A DNA stretch of 64,000 nucleotides from Methylopila sp. 73B (GTDB lineage: Bacteria; Pseudomonadota; Alphaproteobacteria; Rhizobiales; Methylopilaceae), in assembly GCF_000526315.1 (NCBI RefSeq), contig NZ_JAFV01000001.1:3412501-3476500 (forward strand). The letters are read 5' to 3'. The notes under the pieces were generated by a model. That model had not been told where the DNA came from and did no database searches. It saw only the letters and a program-made list of their open reading frames with translations. Both the position numbers and the translations under genes were made by a program. Every line of letters begins with the position of its first letter. The stretch's first letter is position 1. Positions 28,814-37,911 of this stretch are shown piece after piece.

Positions 28814-29167
28814 ATGGCGCCCGGCAATCTCCTGACCCCGCTTCCCGACGCCTCCGCCGAGGAGCAGTTCGCGGACGTCCTGACGCGGCCGGGCTGCCGG
28901 ATCGAGCGGATCGTGTCGCAAGGCCAGACCACGCCGGCGGACCGGCCCTACGGGCAAAGCCACGACGAGTGGGTGCTGGTGCTGGCGGGCGCCGCCCGGA
29001 TCGAGACGACCGCGGGCGAGACCGCGCTGTCGCCCGGAGATCACATGCTGATCCCGGCCGGCGTCGCGCACCGGGTCACCTTCACCGACCCCGACCAACC
29101 GACCGTCTGGCTCGCCGTACATTTCGAGGCCGAGCGCTCTGAAACGTCGTCGCGCGCGGCTCCCTAA
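28814..29167 (+). CDS. Small cupin-domain protein
   Basis: A 117-residue single-domain cupin. The two cupin motifs are visible: GQSHDEWVLVLAGAARIE (residues about 47-64) and PGDHMLIPAGVAHRVTF (about 75-91), supplying His and Glu ligands for a metal. It has no signal peptide. Enzymatic or regulatory role cannot be assigned. It lies 70 bp downstream of the TIGR02302 gene on the same strand. Confidence 0.87.
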   Translation: MAPGNLLTPLPDASAEEQFADVLTRPGCRIERIVSQGQTTPADRPYGQSHDEWVLVLAGAARIETTAGETALSPGDHMLIPAGVAHRVTFTDPDQPTVWLAVHFEAERSETSSRAAP

Positions 29168-29200
29168 AGCCGTCCGAGTTTGTCGACCCAATGAACCACG

Positions 29201-29303
29201 CCGTCATTCCGGGCGAAGTCCCGGAATCCATAAAGCCCGCCGGTTGAGAGCAGCCTCGACCGGCGGGCTTATGGGCCCCGGGACAGGCCCGGGGCGACGG
29301 CGG
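29201..29303. repeat. Bipartite inverted repeat, CCGTCATTCCGGG family
   Basis: Left arm 29201-29244 (ending AAAGCCCGCCGGT) and right arm 29259-29303 (starting ACCGGCGGGCTT) are near reverse complements, 14 bp apart. It sits between the convergent cupin and gamma-glutamyltransferase genes and could act as a bidirectional terminator. Confidence 0.8.
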
Positions 29304-29351
29304 TGCGTGACGCGCCGTCGCGTTCACCTGACGTGAAACCCTCAAAGGCGC

Positions 29352-31121
29352 TCAGTCCCCGCTCGCCACGCCCTCGCGGCGGGGGTCCGCGGCGCCGAGC
29401 AGGCCGTCGTGCGTGATCTCGATCGCTTGGGTCCCCGAGGTCAGGTCGGTCGCGACTGTCCGGAAGCCGAGCGCCTGCAGCGCGGGCGCTAGCGCTTCCG
29501 CGGAGGTGCCCGCCTCCAGCTCGAAGGGCCCGAAGCGGTTCACGAGGTTGGGCAGGGCGATCGCCTGGGCGATGTCCATTCCCCAGTCCAGCCGCGCCAC
29601 CAGCGTCTTCGCCACATAGCCCGCGATCTGCGATCCGCCGGGCGAACCGAGCGCGAGCAGGGGCCGGCCGTCCTTCAGCACGATCGTCGGCGCCATGGTG
29701 GAGCGCGGGCGCTTGCCAGGCTCGACGCGATTCGCGACCGGCGTCCCGTCGCGGTGGCTGCGGAAGGAGAAGTCGGTCAGCTCGTTGTTCAGCAGGAAGC
29801 CCCGCGCCATCAGCCGGGAGCCGAATCCCGCCTCGATGGTGGTGGTCATGGAGACCACGTTTCCCTCAGCGTCGACGGTCGACAGATGGCTGGTCGCCGG
29901 CAGGTCCAACGCCGCGCCGTCGACGAAGGCGTGCGAGAACTTCGGCCGTCCCGGAGGCGCCTCGTCGAGCGCGCGGGGGCCGGAGAGCAGCCGGGCGCGA
30001 TCGGCGAGATAGTCGCGGGCGAGCAGGCCGCGGGTCGGCTGCGGCACGAAGGCGGGGTCCGCGACGTAACGCTCGCGGTCGGCGAAGGCGAGGCGGGAGG
30101 CGTCGCCGATCAGCCGCCAGGCCTCGGCGCTCGCAGGCCCGAGCCCCGCGATGTCGGCGGGTGCGATCATCCCCAGAATCTGCGCGACCGCGATCCCGCC
30201 GGACGAGGGCGGGCCCATGCCGCAGACCTCGTAAGAACGGTAGGGCGCGCAGACCGCCGCGCGCTCGACGACCTGGTAGCGCGCGAGATCGCCGGCGGCG
30301 AGCAGGCCGGGATTCGTAGGCGCGAAACGCACGGCCTGCACGAGGTCGACGGCGATCGGTCCTTCGTAGAAGGCGTCGGCGCCGCCGTCGCGGAGCGCCT
30401 TGAGGGTCTCGGCGTAGGCGGGGTTGCGGAGGGTCTCGCCCGCCCGGAGCGGCCGGCCGCCGGGGAGGAAATAGGCCGCCGTCGCCGGGATCCGGGCGAG
30501 GCGCTCCGCGTCGTCGGCGATCTGCGCCGCGAGCCGGGGCGAGACGGCGAAGCCCTCCTCGGCGAGACGCAGCGCCGGACTGAAGAGCTCCGCCCAGGGC
30601 AGGCGGCCCGAGCGCTGGTGCAGGCGCTCCAGCAGCCGCGGCGTTCCCGGCGTCCCGACCGAGCGGCCGCCGATGACGGCGTCCAGCCGCGACAGCGGCT
30701 CGCCGCGCTCGTCCTGGAACAGCGTCGGCGTGGCCGCCGCCGGGGCCGTCTCGCGGCCGTCGAATGTGGAGAGGCGTTTCTCCGCGGCGCTCCACACCAG
30801 GGCGAAAGCGCCGCCGCCGAGGCCTGAGGACTGCGGTTCGACGAGGCCGAGCGTCAGCTGCGCGGCGATCACGGCGTCCGCTGCCGAGCCGCCGGCGCGC
30901 AGCATGGCGACGGCCGCGGCGGTGGCGTGGCCGTTCGCGGTCGCCGCCATGAAGCGCTGCGCGCGCACGAGCGGCTTGGGCGCGAAGCCCGTCGCGATCT
31001 CGGGCGGCGCGCCCTCGGAGGCGTGCGTCGCGTCGCGAGCCGCAGCGGGGGCGACAGCGATCACGGCGAGAAGGGGCGCGAGGCGCAAGAGCGAACGCAT
31101 GCGGGCCGTCCGGAAGGGCAT
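29352..31121 (-). CDS. ggt: Gamma-glutamyltransferase
   Basis: A 589-residue periplasmic Ntn-hydrolase precursor that cleaves gamma-glutamyl bonds of glutathione and related peptides. It has a Sec signal ending near APAAA; the alternative ATG at 31100 gives a shorter n-region. The autoprocessing/catalytic Thr410 is in LPATSHLSTVD, and the small subunit contains SMTTTIEAGFGS and LGSPGGSQI. Both halves are complete. It lies 10 kb-scale close to, but not within, the 5-oxoprolinase cluster on the same strand, to which its product glutamate or 5-oxoproline could be metabolically linked (inference). Confidence 0.93.
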   Translation of the reverse strand: MPFRTARMRSLLRLAPLLAVIAVAPAAARDATHASEGAPPEIATGFAPKPLVRAQRFMAATANGHATAAAVAMLRAGGSAADAVIAAQLTLGLVEPQSSGLGGGAFALVWSAAEKRLSTFDGRETAPAAATPTLFQDERGEPLSRLDAVIGGRSVGTPGTPRLLERLHQRSGRLPWAELFSPALRLAEEGFAVSPRLAAQIADDAERLARIPATAAYFLPGGRPLRAGETLRNPAYAETLKALRDGGADAFYEGPIAVDLVQAVRFAPTNPGLLAAGDLARYQVVERAAVCAPYRSYEVCGMGPPSSGGIAVAQILGMIAPADIAGLGPASAEAWRLIGDASRLAFADRERYVADPAFVPQPTRGLLARDYLADRARLLSGPRALDEAPPGRPKFSHAFVDGAALDLPATSHLSTVDAEGNVVSMTTTIEAGFGSRLMARGFLLNNELTDFSFRSHRDGTPVANRVEPGKRPRSTMAPTIVLKDGRPLLALGSPGGSQIAGYVAKTLVARLDWGMDIAQAIALPNLVNRFGPFELEAGTSAEALAPALQALGFRTVATDLTSGTQAIEITHDGLLGAADPRREGVASGD

Positions 31122-31128
31122 GCTCAGA

Positions 31129-31179
31129 TCATAACCTGGATCAATCTGTTAACCGCCCATTAGGGTTAACGGATTATGA
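31129..31179. promoter_or_regulatory. Nested inverted repeats in divergent ggt / TPR-lipoprotein promoter region
   Basis: GTTAACC (31148-31154) and GGTTAAC (31164-31170) are perfect inverted repeats 9 bp apart, flanked by a second pair TCATAA (31129-31134) and TTATGA (31174-31179). The AT-rich block TTAACCGCCCATTAG resembles the CtrA box TTAA-N7-TTAA with one mismatch. It lies in the 106-bp divergent intergenic region, so an operator is plausible. Confidence 0.5.
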
Positions 31180-31227
31180 CCTCAAACGGGGCGCCTCCGG
31201 GACGGCGCGGCTGTTCGAGGCTCGATC

Positions 31228-31938
31228 ATGCTCTCCAGCGCCACGCTCGCGTTTGGCCGGTTCGCGGCGGTCGCGCTGTTCGCCGTAGGGCTCGCCGGCT
31301 GCAAGACGGACGGCGACGTCACGGGCTCCATCTTCAAGACCAGCGCCTCGCGCGAGATCGCGACGCCCGAGGCGAAGGACGCGCAGCTGCGCAAGATGGC
31401 CGCGTCCTACGGCGCGTCCTACGCCAAGAACCCGAACGACGCGGCGACGGCTTACGCTTACGGGGCGACGCTCCGCGCGCTCGGCCAGAAGGCCCAGGCG
31501 CTGGCCGTGCTGGAAAGCGCGAGCATCAAGAACCCCTCGCAGAAGCAGATCCTCGGCGCCTACGGCCGTTCGCTGGCCGACGCCGGCCGGCTGGAGGACG
31601 CGCTGAACGTGCTCGGCCGCGCCCATGCGCCGGAAAACCCGGACTGGCGCATCCTGAACGCGCAGGCGGCGATCCTCGACCAGCTCGGCCGCAGCGGGGA
31701 GGCGCGGGGCTACTATGAGGCGGCCCTGAAGATCGCGCCCGGCGAACCCGCCATCCTTTCGAACCTCGGACTGTCCTACGCGCTGAACCGCGACCTGCCC
31801 AAGGCCGAGCAGGTCCTTCTGCAGGCGGCGGCGAGCCCGCGGGCGGACGAAAAAGTGCGGGCCAACCTCGCGATGGTGCAGGGGTTGAGGGCTGGCAAGC
31901 CAGGCCTCGCGATGAAGCGGGCGGCGCCCGCGGGCTGA
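31228..31938 (+). CDS. TPR-repeat lipoprotein (TadD/Pil-like)
   Basis: A 236-residue outer- or inner-membrane lipoprotein with lipobox LAGC (Cys25). About five TPR-like helical pairs follow, with diagnostic runs such as AYAYGATLRALGQKAQALAVLE and ILSNLGLSYALNRDLPKAEQVL. It resembles TadD of the Flp pilus apparatus, but no tad genes are in the window. It is divergent from ggt and convergent with pxpA. Confidence 0.83.
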   Translation: MLSSATLAFGRFAAVALFAVGLAGCKTDGDVTGSIFKTSASREIATPEAKDAQLRKMAASYGASYAKNPNDAATAYAYGATLRALGQKAQALAVLESASIKNPSQKQILGAYGRSLADAGRLEDALNVLGRAHAPENPDWRILNAQAAILDQLGRSGEARGYYEAALKIAPGEPAILSNLGLSYALNRDLPKAEQVLLQAAASPRADEKVRANLAMVQGLRAGKPGLAMKRAAPAG

Positions 31939-31975
31939 GTCCAAGGGCTGCATTTTCGGCCGGCCGTCGAAACGC

Positions 31976-32740
31976 TCAGGCCGCTGCGAACGCCGCCAAG
32001 TCGACGCCCGCCGCGCGCAGGCGTTCGCGGACGGCCCTCGCCATCGCCACGGCGTGATCGGAATCGCCGTGGACGCAGATCGAGCGGATCGGGGTTTTCA
32101 GCCGCGCGCCCGACGTCGTGACGATCGCGCCCTCCTCGACCATGGCGATGGCGCGGTCCGCGGCCTCGTCGGCGTCCTGCAGCAGGGCCCCCGGCTGGCC
32201 GCGCGCGATCAGTTGGCCGGCCTCGTCGTACCCGCGGTCGGCGAAGATTTCCTGGTGCACGGCGAGCCCCGCCGCCTCTCCGGCCGGGACCTGCGCGGTC
32301 AGGGCGATCGCGAGCAGCGCGAGCGTCGGGTCGACCGCCTTCACCGCTTTCGCCACGGCGTCCGCCACCTCGCGTTCGGCGGCGGCGAGGTTCGCGAGCG
32401 CGCCGTGCGCCTTCACGTAGGTGATCCGGTGGCCGGCGTAGGCCGCGAGCGCCTGCGCCGCGCCGACCTGGTAGGCGACCAGCCGCTCGATCTCGGCGGC
32501 CGTGAACGGCATCCGCCGGCGGCCGAACCCCCAGAGGTCGGGGAAGCCGGGGTGGGCGCCGACGGCGACGCTCTTGGCCTTGGCCATGGCGAAGGTGCTC
32601 GCCATGATCTCCGGGTCGCCGGCGTGAAGGCCGCAGGCGACATTGGCCGAGGTGACGACGTCGAGCATCGCGCCGTCGTCACCGCAAACGTAGGCCCCGA
32701 AGCCCTCGCCGAGGTCGGCGTTGAGGTCGATGGTCGGCAT
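31976..32740 (-). CDS. pxpA: 5-oxoprolinase subunit A (LamB/YcsF family)
   Basis: A 254-residue PxpA, the catalytic subunit of the bacterial ATP-dependent 5-oxoprolinase. The N-terminus DLNADLGEGFGAY, ANVACGLHAGDP near residue 35, GAHPGFPD and SICVHGDSDHAV near the C-terminus are typical. It works with PxpB and PxpC to hydrolyse 5-oxoproline to glutamate. Here it is the last gene of the locus, separated from pxpBC by an MFS transporter and a DUF1445 gene. The spacer to the transporter is 16 bp, so it should be co-transcribed. Confidence 0.95.
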   Translation of the reverse strand: MPTIDLNADLGEGFGAYVCGDDGAMLDVVTSANVACGLHAGDPEIMASTFAMAKAKSVAVGAHPGFPDLWGFGRRRMPFTAAEIERLVAYQVGAAQALAAYAGHRITYVKAHGALANLAAAEREVADAVAKAVKAVDPTLALLAIALTAQVPAGEAAGLAVHQEIFADRGYDEAGQLIARGQPGALLQDADEAADRAIAMVEEGAIVTTSGARLKTPIRSICVHGDSDHAVAMARAVRERLRAAGVDLAAFAAA

Positions 32741-32756
32741 CGGCTGGCTCCTTACG

Positions 32757-34040
32757 TCAGCTCGCGGCGGCCGCCGGGGCCGCGGCGGTCTTCAAGTCGC
32801 TCGCGGTCTCGTCGGCTTCGAGCTCCCGGCCGGCGGTCTCCGGCAGCAGCAGCGCCGCGATCACCACGAGCGTGTAGGCGCCCACCGCCATCACCCCGAT
32901 CGCCACGCCGAGTGTGAGCGAACCACTCAGGTAACCGACGAGCGCGGGGCAGATCGCGCCGACGGCGCGGCCGAAGTTGTAGCAGAAGCCTTGCGCCGAG
33001 CCTCGCACCCGGCTCGGGAACAGCTCGCTCAGGAAGGCGCCCATGCCGGAGAACACGCCGGACAGGAAGAAGCCCAGCGGGAAGCCGAGGAACAGCATTG
33101 CGGTGTCGTTGATCGGGATCAGCATGTAGCTCGACACCAGCACGCCGGCGCAGACGCCGAACAGGATGAAGCCCTTGCGCCGGCCGATCCGGTCTGACAG
33201 CCAGGCGCTGGTGAGATAGCCGATGAAGGAGCCGAGGATCAGCACGAGCAGGTAGCTGCTGGTGTTGAGCACCGAGAGGTTGCGCTCGGTCTTGAGGTAG
33301 GTCGGCAGCCACGTGGTGACGGCGTAGTAGCCGCCCTGCATGCCGGTCGCGAGCAGGCTGGCGAGCATGGTGCGGACGATCAGCGGACGCGAGAAGATCT
33401 CGAGGAAGTTGCCCGTCTCGCCGCGCTCCAGCATGCGGGCCTTGGTGTCGGTGTAGACCTGCGGGTCCTGCACCTTGCGGCGGATGTAGAAGATGATGAC
33501 GGCGGGCAGCGCCCCCATCCAGAACAGGATGCGCCAGGCGAGCTCGGGCTCCACGAAAGCGAACACCGCCCAGTAGGCGATCGCGGCGCAGGCCCAGCCG
33601 ACCGCCCAGCTGCTCTGCACCAGGCCGACCGCCTTGCCGCGGTAGCGCGCCTGGATCGACTCAGCGATCAGCACCGATCCGACCGACCATTCGCCGCCGA
33701 AGCCGAAGCCCTGCATGGCGCGGGTGAACAGCAGCTGCTCGTAGGAGTTGGTGAACCCGCTCAGCACCGTGAACACCGAGAACCAGGCGACGGTGAGCTG
33801 GAGGACGCGGACCCGGCCGAAGCGGTCCGCCAGCACGCCTGCGGCCCAACCGCCGATGGCGGAGGTTATCAGGGCGGCGGTCGCGATGTTGCCGGCCTCG
33901 GTCTTCGAAAGACCCCACACAATAGCGAGCGTCGAGATCATGAAGGTGTAGATCATGTAGTCGAACGCGTCGACGCCGTAGCCCGCGAAGGCCGCCGTCA
34001 GGACGCGCCTCTCGCTGGCGTTCGTGTCTTTCAGCCACAT
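32757..34040 (-). CDS. MFS transporter (metabolite:H+ symporter type)
   Basis: A 427-residue, 12-helix transporter resembling the sialate/aromatic-acid symporter groups. Seen: AAGVLADRFGRVRVLQ in loop 2-3, GFGFGGEWSVGSVLIAES in helix 5, and SDRIGRRKGFILFG in loop 8-9. Located between the DUF1445 gene and pxpA with short spacers, it is the likely importer of the compound degraded by the operon, perhaps 5-oxoproline or D-glutamate. That substrate is inferred from context only. Confidence 0.9.
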   Translation of the reverse strand: MWLKDTNASERRVLTAAFAGYGVDAFDYMIYTFMISTLAIVWGLSKTEAGNIATAALITSAIGGWAAGVLADRFGRVRVLQLTVAWFSVFTVLSGFTNSYEQLLFTRAMQGFGFGGEWSVGSVLIAESIQARYRGKAVGLVQSSWAVGWACAAIAYWAVFAFVEPELAWRILFWMGALPAVIIFYIRRKVQDPQVYTDTKARMLERGETGNFLEIFSRPLIVRTMLASLLATGMQGGYYAVTTWLPTYLKTERNLSVLNTSSYLLVLILGSFIGYLTSAWLSDRIGRRKGFILFGVCAGVLVSSYMLIPINDTAMLFLGFPLGFFLSGVFSGMGAFLSELFPSRVRGSAQGFCYNFGRAVGAICPALVGYLSGSLTLGVAIGVMAVGAYTLVVIAALLLPETAGRELEADETASDLKTAAAPAAAAS

Positions 34041-34092
34041 CGAAGCTCTCCCTTGAGGGTCGCGTCCGGGCGCTCCGGACCGCGGCGTGAGA

Positions 34093-34914
34093 TCAGACGA
34101 AGGCGAGGTCCCGGTTCAGAAGATCCGTGATCAGCATCAGGCCGGGGGCATGGGTGACGCACAGCGCGGGCTTGGCCGCCATCGCGACGGCCTGCGGAGT
34201 GACGCCGCAGGCCCAGAACACCGGCATCTCGTCCGGCAGGATCGCGACGGGATCGCCGAAGTCGGGGGCGGCGATGTCGGCGATCCCGATCAGCGAGGGA
34301 TCGCCGATGTGCACCGGCGCGCCGTGCACCGCCGGAAGGCGGCCGGTGATCTGGATCGCGCGGATGGCGTCCGCGGCCTTCATCGGCCGCATCGAGACGA
34401 CCAGAGGTCCATGGAACGGGCCGGCCGCCGTCGTGGGGATCGAGGTCTTATACATCGCGACGTTGCGGCCCTCCGCGACGTGCCGCAGCGGCACGCCGGC
34501 GGCCAGCAGCGCGTCCTCGAACGAGAACGAGCAGCCGATGACGAAGGTGACGAAGTCGTCGCGCCAGATCGCCTCCAGATCGGCGACCTCGGCGGTCAGT
34601 TCGCCATGCTCGAACACGCGATACCCGGGCGCGTCGGTGGCGAGGTCGAGATCGAGTCCGAGGGCGGGAAGCCGCCGCGATCCCGGTTCGGACACCCCGA
34701 GCAGCGGGCAGGGCTTGGGATTCGCCTGGCAGAAGCGCAGGAAGTCGCCCGCGAGGTCCGCGGGGAGGATCATCAGGTTGCCCTGCACATGGGCGGGGGC
34801 GAGGCCGACGGTGTGCCCGGTCCAGGTGCCGCTGCGGATGGCGCGGCGGGCGTCGGCCGCTGTGCGAAACGGCGTCGCAGGGGCGAGGCTGGCGTGAGCG
34901 ACGGGCTGGTTCAT
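34093..34914 (-). CDS. DUF1445 / D-glutamate cyclase-family protein (putative hydro-lyase)
   Basis: A 273-residue member of the family annotated as putative hydro-lyase (DUF1445), whose mammalian homologous domain (DGLUCY) is a D-glutamate cyclase making 5-oxo-D-proline. Seen: [19 protein letters not shown] near residue 35, [17 protein letters not shown] near residue 125, VSMRPM and a C-terminal WACGVTPQ with [11 protein letters not shown]. The ATG at 34914 is chosen because GGAG lies about 10 bases upstream; an ATG at 34926 is also in frame. It lies 16 bp after pxpC, supporting a role in supplying 5-oxoproline. Confidence 0.9.
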   Translation of the reverse strand: MNQPVAHASLAPATPFRTAADARRAIRSGTWTGHTVGLAPAHVQGNLMILPADLAGDFLRFCQANPKPCPLLGVSEPGSRRLPALGLDLDLATDAPGYRVFEHGELTAEVADLEAIWRDDFVTFVIGCSFSFEDALLAAGVPLRHVAEGRNVAMYKTSIPTTAAGPFHGPLVVSMRPMKAADAIRAIQITGRLPAVHGAPVHIGDPSLIGIADIAAPDFGDPVAILPDEMPVFWACGVTPQAVAMAAKPALCVTHAPGLMLITDLLNRDLAFV

Positions 34915-34930
34915 GAGGCTCTCCATTGCG

Positions 34931-35938
34931 TCACGCGGTGACGCCGTCGATGAGGTTCAGGCCGAGCAGGAATTCGGAGCTGAAGGCGGTGCGAACGACC
35001 GGATCGAGGCGGATGGCGGGCTCCAGCGCGTCGCGCTCCGCGCGGCGGGCGGCGACGGCCTCCTCGATGGAGACCGCCGCGAAGCGCACGACGCCGCCGG
35101 CCTGGACCTGGGCGAGGCGGCCGAGGTCGGCGCCGATCACGGTCGCGATCTTGGGGTAGCCGCCGGTGGGCTGGCGGTCCGCCATCAGCACGATCGGTAG
35201 CCCGTCGCCTGGAACCTGGATCGCGCCCATGGCGATCCCGTCCGAGACGATGTCGTGGCCCGCCGCATGGCGCAGCGGCCGTCCCTTGAGGAAGCACGCC
35301 ATGCGGTCGCCGCGCGCCGTCACGGTCCAGCCCTCGTTGAGAAAGGCCTCGATGTCGTCCGGGGCGAAGGCGTCCGCCTGGGGGCCGAGCACGACCCGGA
35401 TGCGGTCCGGACGGCGGTCGAGCCAGGGGACGGTCATCGCAGCGGGCTCGCCGACGCTCGCGCGGGCGTCCTTGAGAGTGAGCGCGTCGCCGGCCCGCAG
35501 GGCGCGACCGTCGAGCCCGCCGAAGCCGGAGCGGGTGTGGGTGGCGGCCGAGCCGAGGGTCGGGGCGACGTCGATCCCGCCGCCGACGGCGAGATATCCC
35601 CAAGCGCCGTTCGCGCCGGCCTTCAGCGTCAGGACGCTGTCGGGTTTCAGCGTCAGAGCGACGTTCGACGGCAGCGCCCGGCCGTCGTGTTCGATTCGGA
35701 AGCCGCCGCCCGCGATCGCCACGTCGAGCGGGCCCTCGGCCGCGACGGAAAGCCCGCCGACCGAGACCTCGACCGCGGTGGCCCCGAGGTCGTTTCCGAG
35801 CGCCCGGTTGGCGGTCGCGAACGCCAGCGGGTCCATGGGCCCCGCCGGCGTCACGCCATAGCGCATGTAGCCGTGGCGTCCCGCGTCCTGCAGCGTCGCT
35901 CCGGCGCCGGACAGGATCTTCAGCCGCGCCGTCGTCAT
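34931..35938 (-). CDS. pxpC: 5-oxoprolinase subunit C (biotin-dependent carboxyltransferase-like, KipA)
   Basis: A 335-residue PxpC/KipA-family protein. Seen: [22 protein letters not shown] near residue 12, [15 protein letters not shown] and the C-terminal [22 protein letters not shown]. Its start overlaps the pxpB stop by 4 bp (ATGA), so the pair is translationally coupled. PxpB-PxpC forms the kinase-like part activating 5-oxoproline for PxpA. Confidence 0.95.
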   Translation of the reverse strand: MTTARLKILSGAGATLQDAGRHGYMRYGVTPAGPMDPLAFATANRALGNDLGATAVEVSVGGLSVAAEGPLDVAIAGGGFRIEHDGRALPSNVALTLKPDSVLTLKAGANGAWGYLAVGGGIDVAPTLGSAATHTRSGFGGLDGRALRAGDALTLKDARASVGEPAAMTVPWLDRRPDRIRVVLGPQADAFAPDDIEAFLNEGWTVTARGDRMACFLKGRPLRHAAGHDIVSDGIAMGAIQVPGDGLPIVLMADRQPTGGYPKIATVIGADLGRLAQVQAGGVVRFAAVSIEEAVAARRAERDALEPAIRLDPVVRTAFSSEFLLGLNLIDGVTA

Positions 35939-36684
35939 GGCCGGGGCTCCGCACGACGGGCGACGACCTCGCCGGCGCCGGCCCGGCCGTCGAGTTCGGC
36001 GAAGGTCGCGGCGTCGACCGCCTCGAAGCGGAGCGTGTCGCCGGCCTCGAACAGAAAGGTCGGGTCGCGCCGGGCCGAGAACAGCCGCTCGGGCGTGCGC
36101 GCGAGCACGTACCACCCCGTCGGCATCGGGAAGGAGGCGACCGCGGCGAGGCCGCCGCCGATCATCAACGCGCCCTCGGGGTGGGGCGGGCGCGGCGTCG
36201 GTCGGCGCGGCAGGCCGAGGGCCTGCGGCAGCCCGCCCAGATAGGCGAAGCCGGGCGCGAAGCCGTACATGTAGACGCGGTAGTCGGCGCCGGAATGCAG
36301 CGCCACGACCTTGTCCGACGCGAGCCCGATTTTCTCGGCGACTTCGGCCAGGTCCTCGCCGAAGGCGGGGTCGTAGCAGCAGGGCACGATCCAGGCGCGG
36401 CCGGGCGCACGTTCGGCGGCGTCGGCCCGGCTCAGATCCTTCACCGCCTCCACCAGCGCGCTGCGGTCAAGCCTCAGCGGGTCGTAGTGGATCATCAGCG
36501 AGCGATAGGTCGGGACGGTTTCGGTGACGCCCTCCGGCGTCCGCGCGCGCAGCGCGGCGTCGAGCGACAGCACGCGGTCGTTGACCGCCGGGTCGACCGT
36601 CGCGCCGAACTCGACCACAAGCGCGGCCTCTCCGGCGTCGAGAAAGCGAGGCGTGTTGGCGTCCGATGACGGCGTCTCGGTCAT
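35935..36684 (-). CDS. pxpB: 5-oxoprolinase subunit B (KipI family)
   Basis: A 249-residue PxpB/KipI protein with the characteristic YMYGFAPGFAYLGGLP near residue 150, GGGLAAVASFPMPTGWYVLART and VPTYRSLMIHYDPLRLD. A GGGGAGG SD about 8 bases upstream supports the ATG at 36684 over an in-frame one at 36732. It is the first structural gene of the locus, 148 bp from the LysR stop. Confidence 0.95.
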   Translation of the reverse strand: MTETPSSDANTPRFLDAGEAALVVEFGATVDPAVNDRVLSLDAALRARTPEGVTETVPTYRSLMIHYDPLRLDRSALVEAVKDLSRADAAERAPGRAWIVPCCYDPAFGEDLAEVAEKIGLASDKVVALHSGADYRVYMYGFAPGFAYLGGLPQALGLPRRPTPRPPHPEGALMIGGGLAAVASFPMPTGWYVLARTPERLFSARRDPTFLFEAGDTLRFEAVDAATFAELDGRAGAGEVVARRAEPRP

Positions 36685-36796
36685 GGCGCGCCTCCCCAGC
36701 GGCGGTCGGGCGAGTGCGGGACGATCGGCCATCAGGCCAGTGCGTCTGTCGCTTGCCCAGGATTGCAGCAGCGTGATCGCCTGCCCCGATTTTCGC

Positions 36797-36808
36797 CAAT
36801 CGTGATTG
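36797..36808. promoter_or_regulatory. Short dyad upstream of pxpB, candidate LysR site
   Basis: CAATC and GATTG flank 2 bp, making a short inverted repeat in the 148-bp spacer between the LysR stop and pxpB, where the pxp promoter must lie if LysR and pxpB are separate units. The size and T/A ends are compatible with LysR-type binding, but only one such site is visible. Confidence 0.3.
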
Positions 36809-36832
36809 CGGATCAGCGGCGATAAGCCCTCA

Positions 36833-37735
36833 TTATGGCGCGGGAGGCGCCGCCGCGAAGGCGCCGGCGACCTCCTGGGCGATCCGCGCGGCCTGCTCCG
36901 CCAGATGCTGACCGGGGCGATTGGCGTAGGTCGCCGTGAAGCCGATCGGCGACAGCCGCACCTCGGTCGGCGCCACCACGAGTTCGCCGGCCGCGATCTC
37001 CTTGCGCACGATCGCCGGCGGGATCACGCAGATCCCGAGCCGCTCCATCGTCATCTTTACGATTGTGGCGAGCGAGGCGCTGGTGTGGATCTGGGGCGGC
37101 GGCCCGCTCGCGCGCAGGATCAGGTCGCGGAGCTCCACGTAGGGGCTGGTGTTCTTCGGGTAGGTGATCAGCGGGTGGCGCAGCAGGTCGTCGAGAGCGA
37201 GCGTGCGGTCGCAGTCCAGGAGCTGCGGCGAGGCGATCCACGCCACGGGCGTGCTGAACAGCGGGCGGTTCACGAAGTCCGGCAGGGTGATCGGGCCGAC
37301 GAGGAGCGCGAGATCGATCTCGTTGGCGAGCAGCGCGCCCTGCATGTTGGTGGAGATGTCGACCGAAATGTCGACCGTGACGCCGGGATAGACCGCGCGC
37401 AGCCGCTCCACGAACGGAATCAGCCAGAGGTGCACGATGGTCTCCGACACGCCGAGCCGCAGCGCGCCGGTCATGGTCTCGGGGCTCGCAAGGTCGGCGG
37501 TCATCTCGGCGCGCAGCGCGAGGAAGCGCTCGGCGTAGGCCAGCACCCGCCGGCCGGCGTCGGTGAGCGCGACGTCCCGGGCGCGCCGCTCGAGCAGCGG
37601 CCCGTACTCCTGCTCGAGCGCCGCGATGCGCTGGGAGACGGCCGGCTGGGTGGTGTTCACCTGCTCGGCCGCGCGGCGAAAGCTCGCGAGCGTCGCCACC
37701 CAGTAGAAGATCTCGAGGCTGCGCAGGTCCGCCAT
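36833..37735 (-). CDS. LysR-family regulator, probable pxp regulator
   Basis: A 300-residue LTTR beginning MADLRSLEIFYWVATLASFRRAAE with its HTH over about residues 15-60 (NTTQPAVSQRIAALEQ), and an effector-binding domain with MTGALRLGVSETIVHLWLIP. The start at 37735 is the usual family N-terminus. It is transcribed in the same direction as the pxp genes rather than divergently. Control of the downstream locus is inferred by proximity. Confidence 0.92.
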   Translation of the reverse strand: MADLRSLEIFYWVATLASFRRAAEQVNTTQPAVSQRIAALEQEYGPLLERRARDVALTDAGRRVLAYAERFLALRAEMTADLASPETMTGALRLGVSETIVHLWLIPFVERLRAVYPGVTVDISVDISTNMQGALLANEIDLALLVGPITLPDFVNRPLFSTPVAWIASPQLLDCDRTLALDDLLRHPLITYPKNTSPYVELRDLILRASGPPPQIHTSASLATIVKMTMERLGICVIPPAIVRKEIAAGELVVAPTEVRLSPIGFTATYANRPGQHLAEQAARIAQEVAGAFAAAPPAP

Positions 37736-37911
37736 GGGGCGAGGCTCTCCGGACGCGGGTTCGGCCAGCATGCCCCGCCGGCCGCCGCCCGTCATGCGCC
37801 GCGCGGGACGCAGGGCCCAAGGCCCGCACGCTCGACGGCGGGGCGCGGAGGTCGTAAATCCCTGCCCCAAGAGAACGATCCAGAAGAACCGGACCTCCGA
37901 GGACAGCCGAG

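Noticed and set aside
25894-28932. 1012-codon open frame on the minus strand with Leu-rich runs
   Set aside because: It is antisense to the TIGR02302 gene; the Leu runs are the complement of Gln codons (CAG/CTG), and no family similarity is seen.
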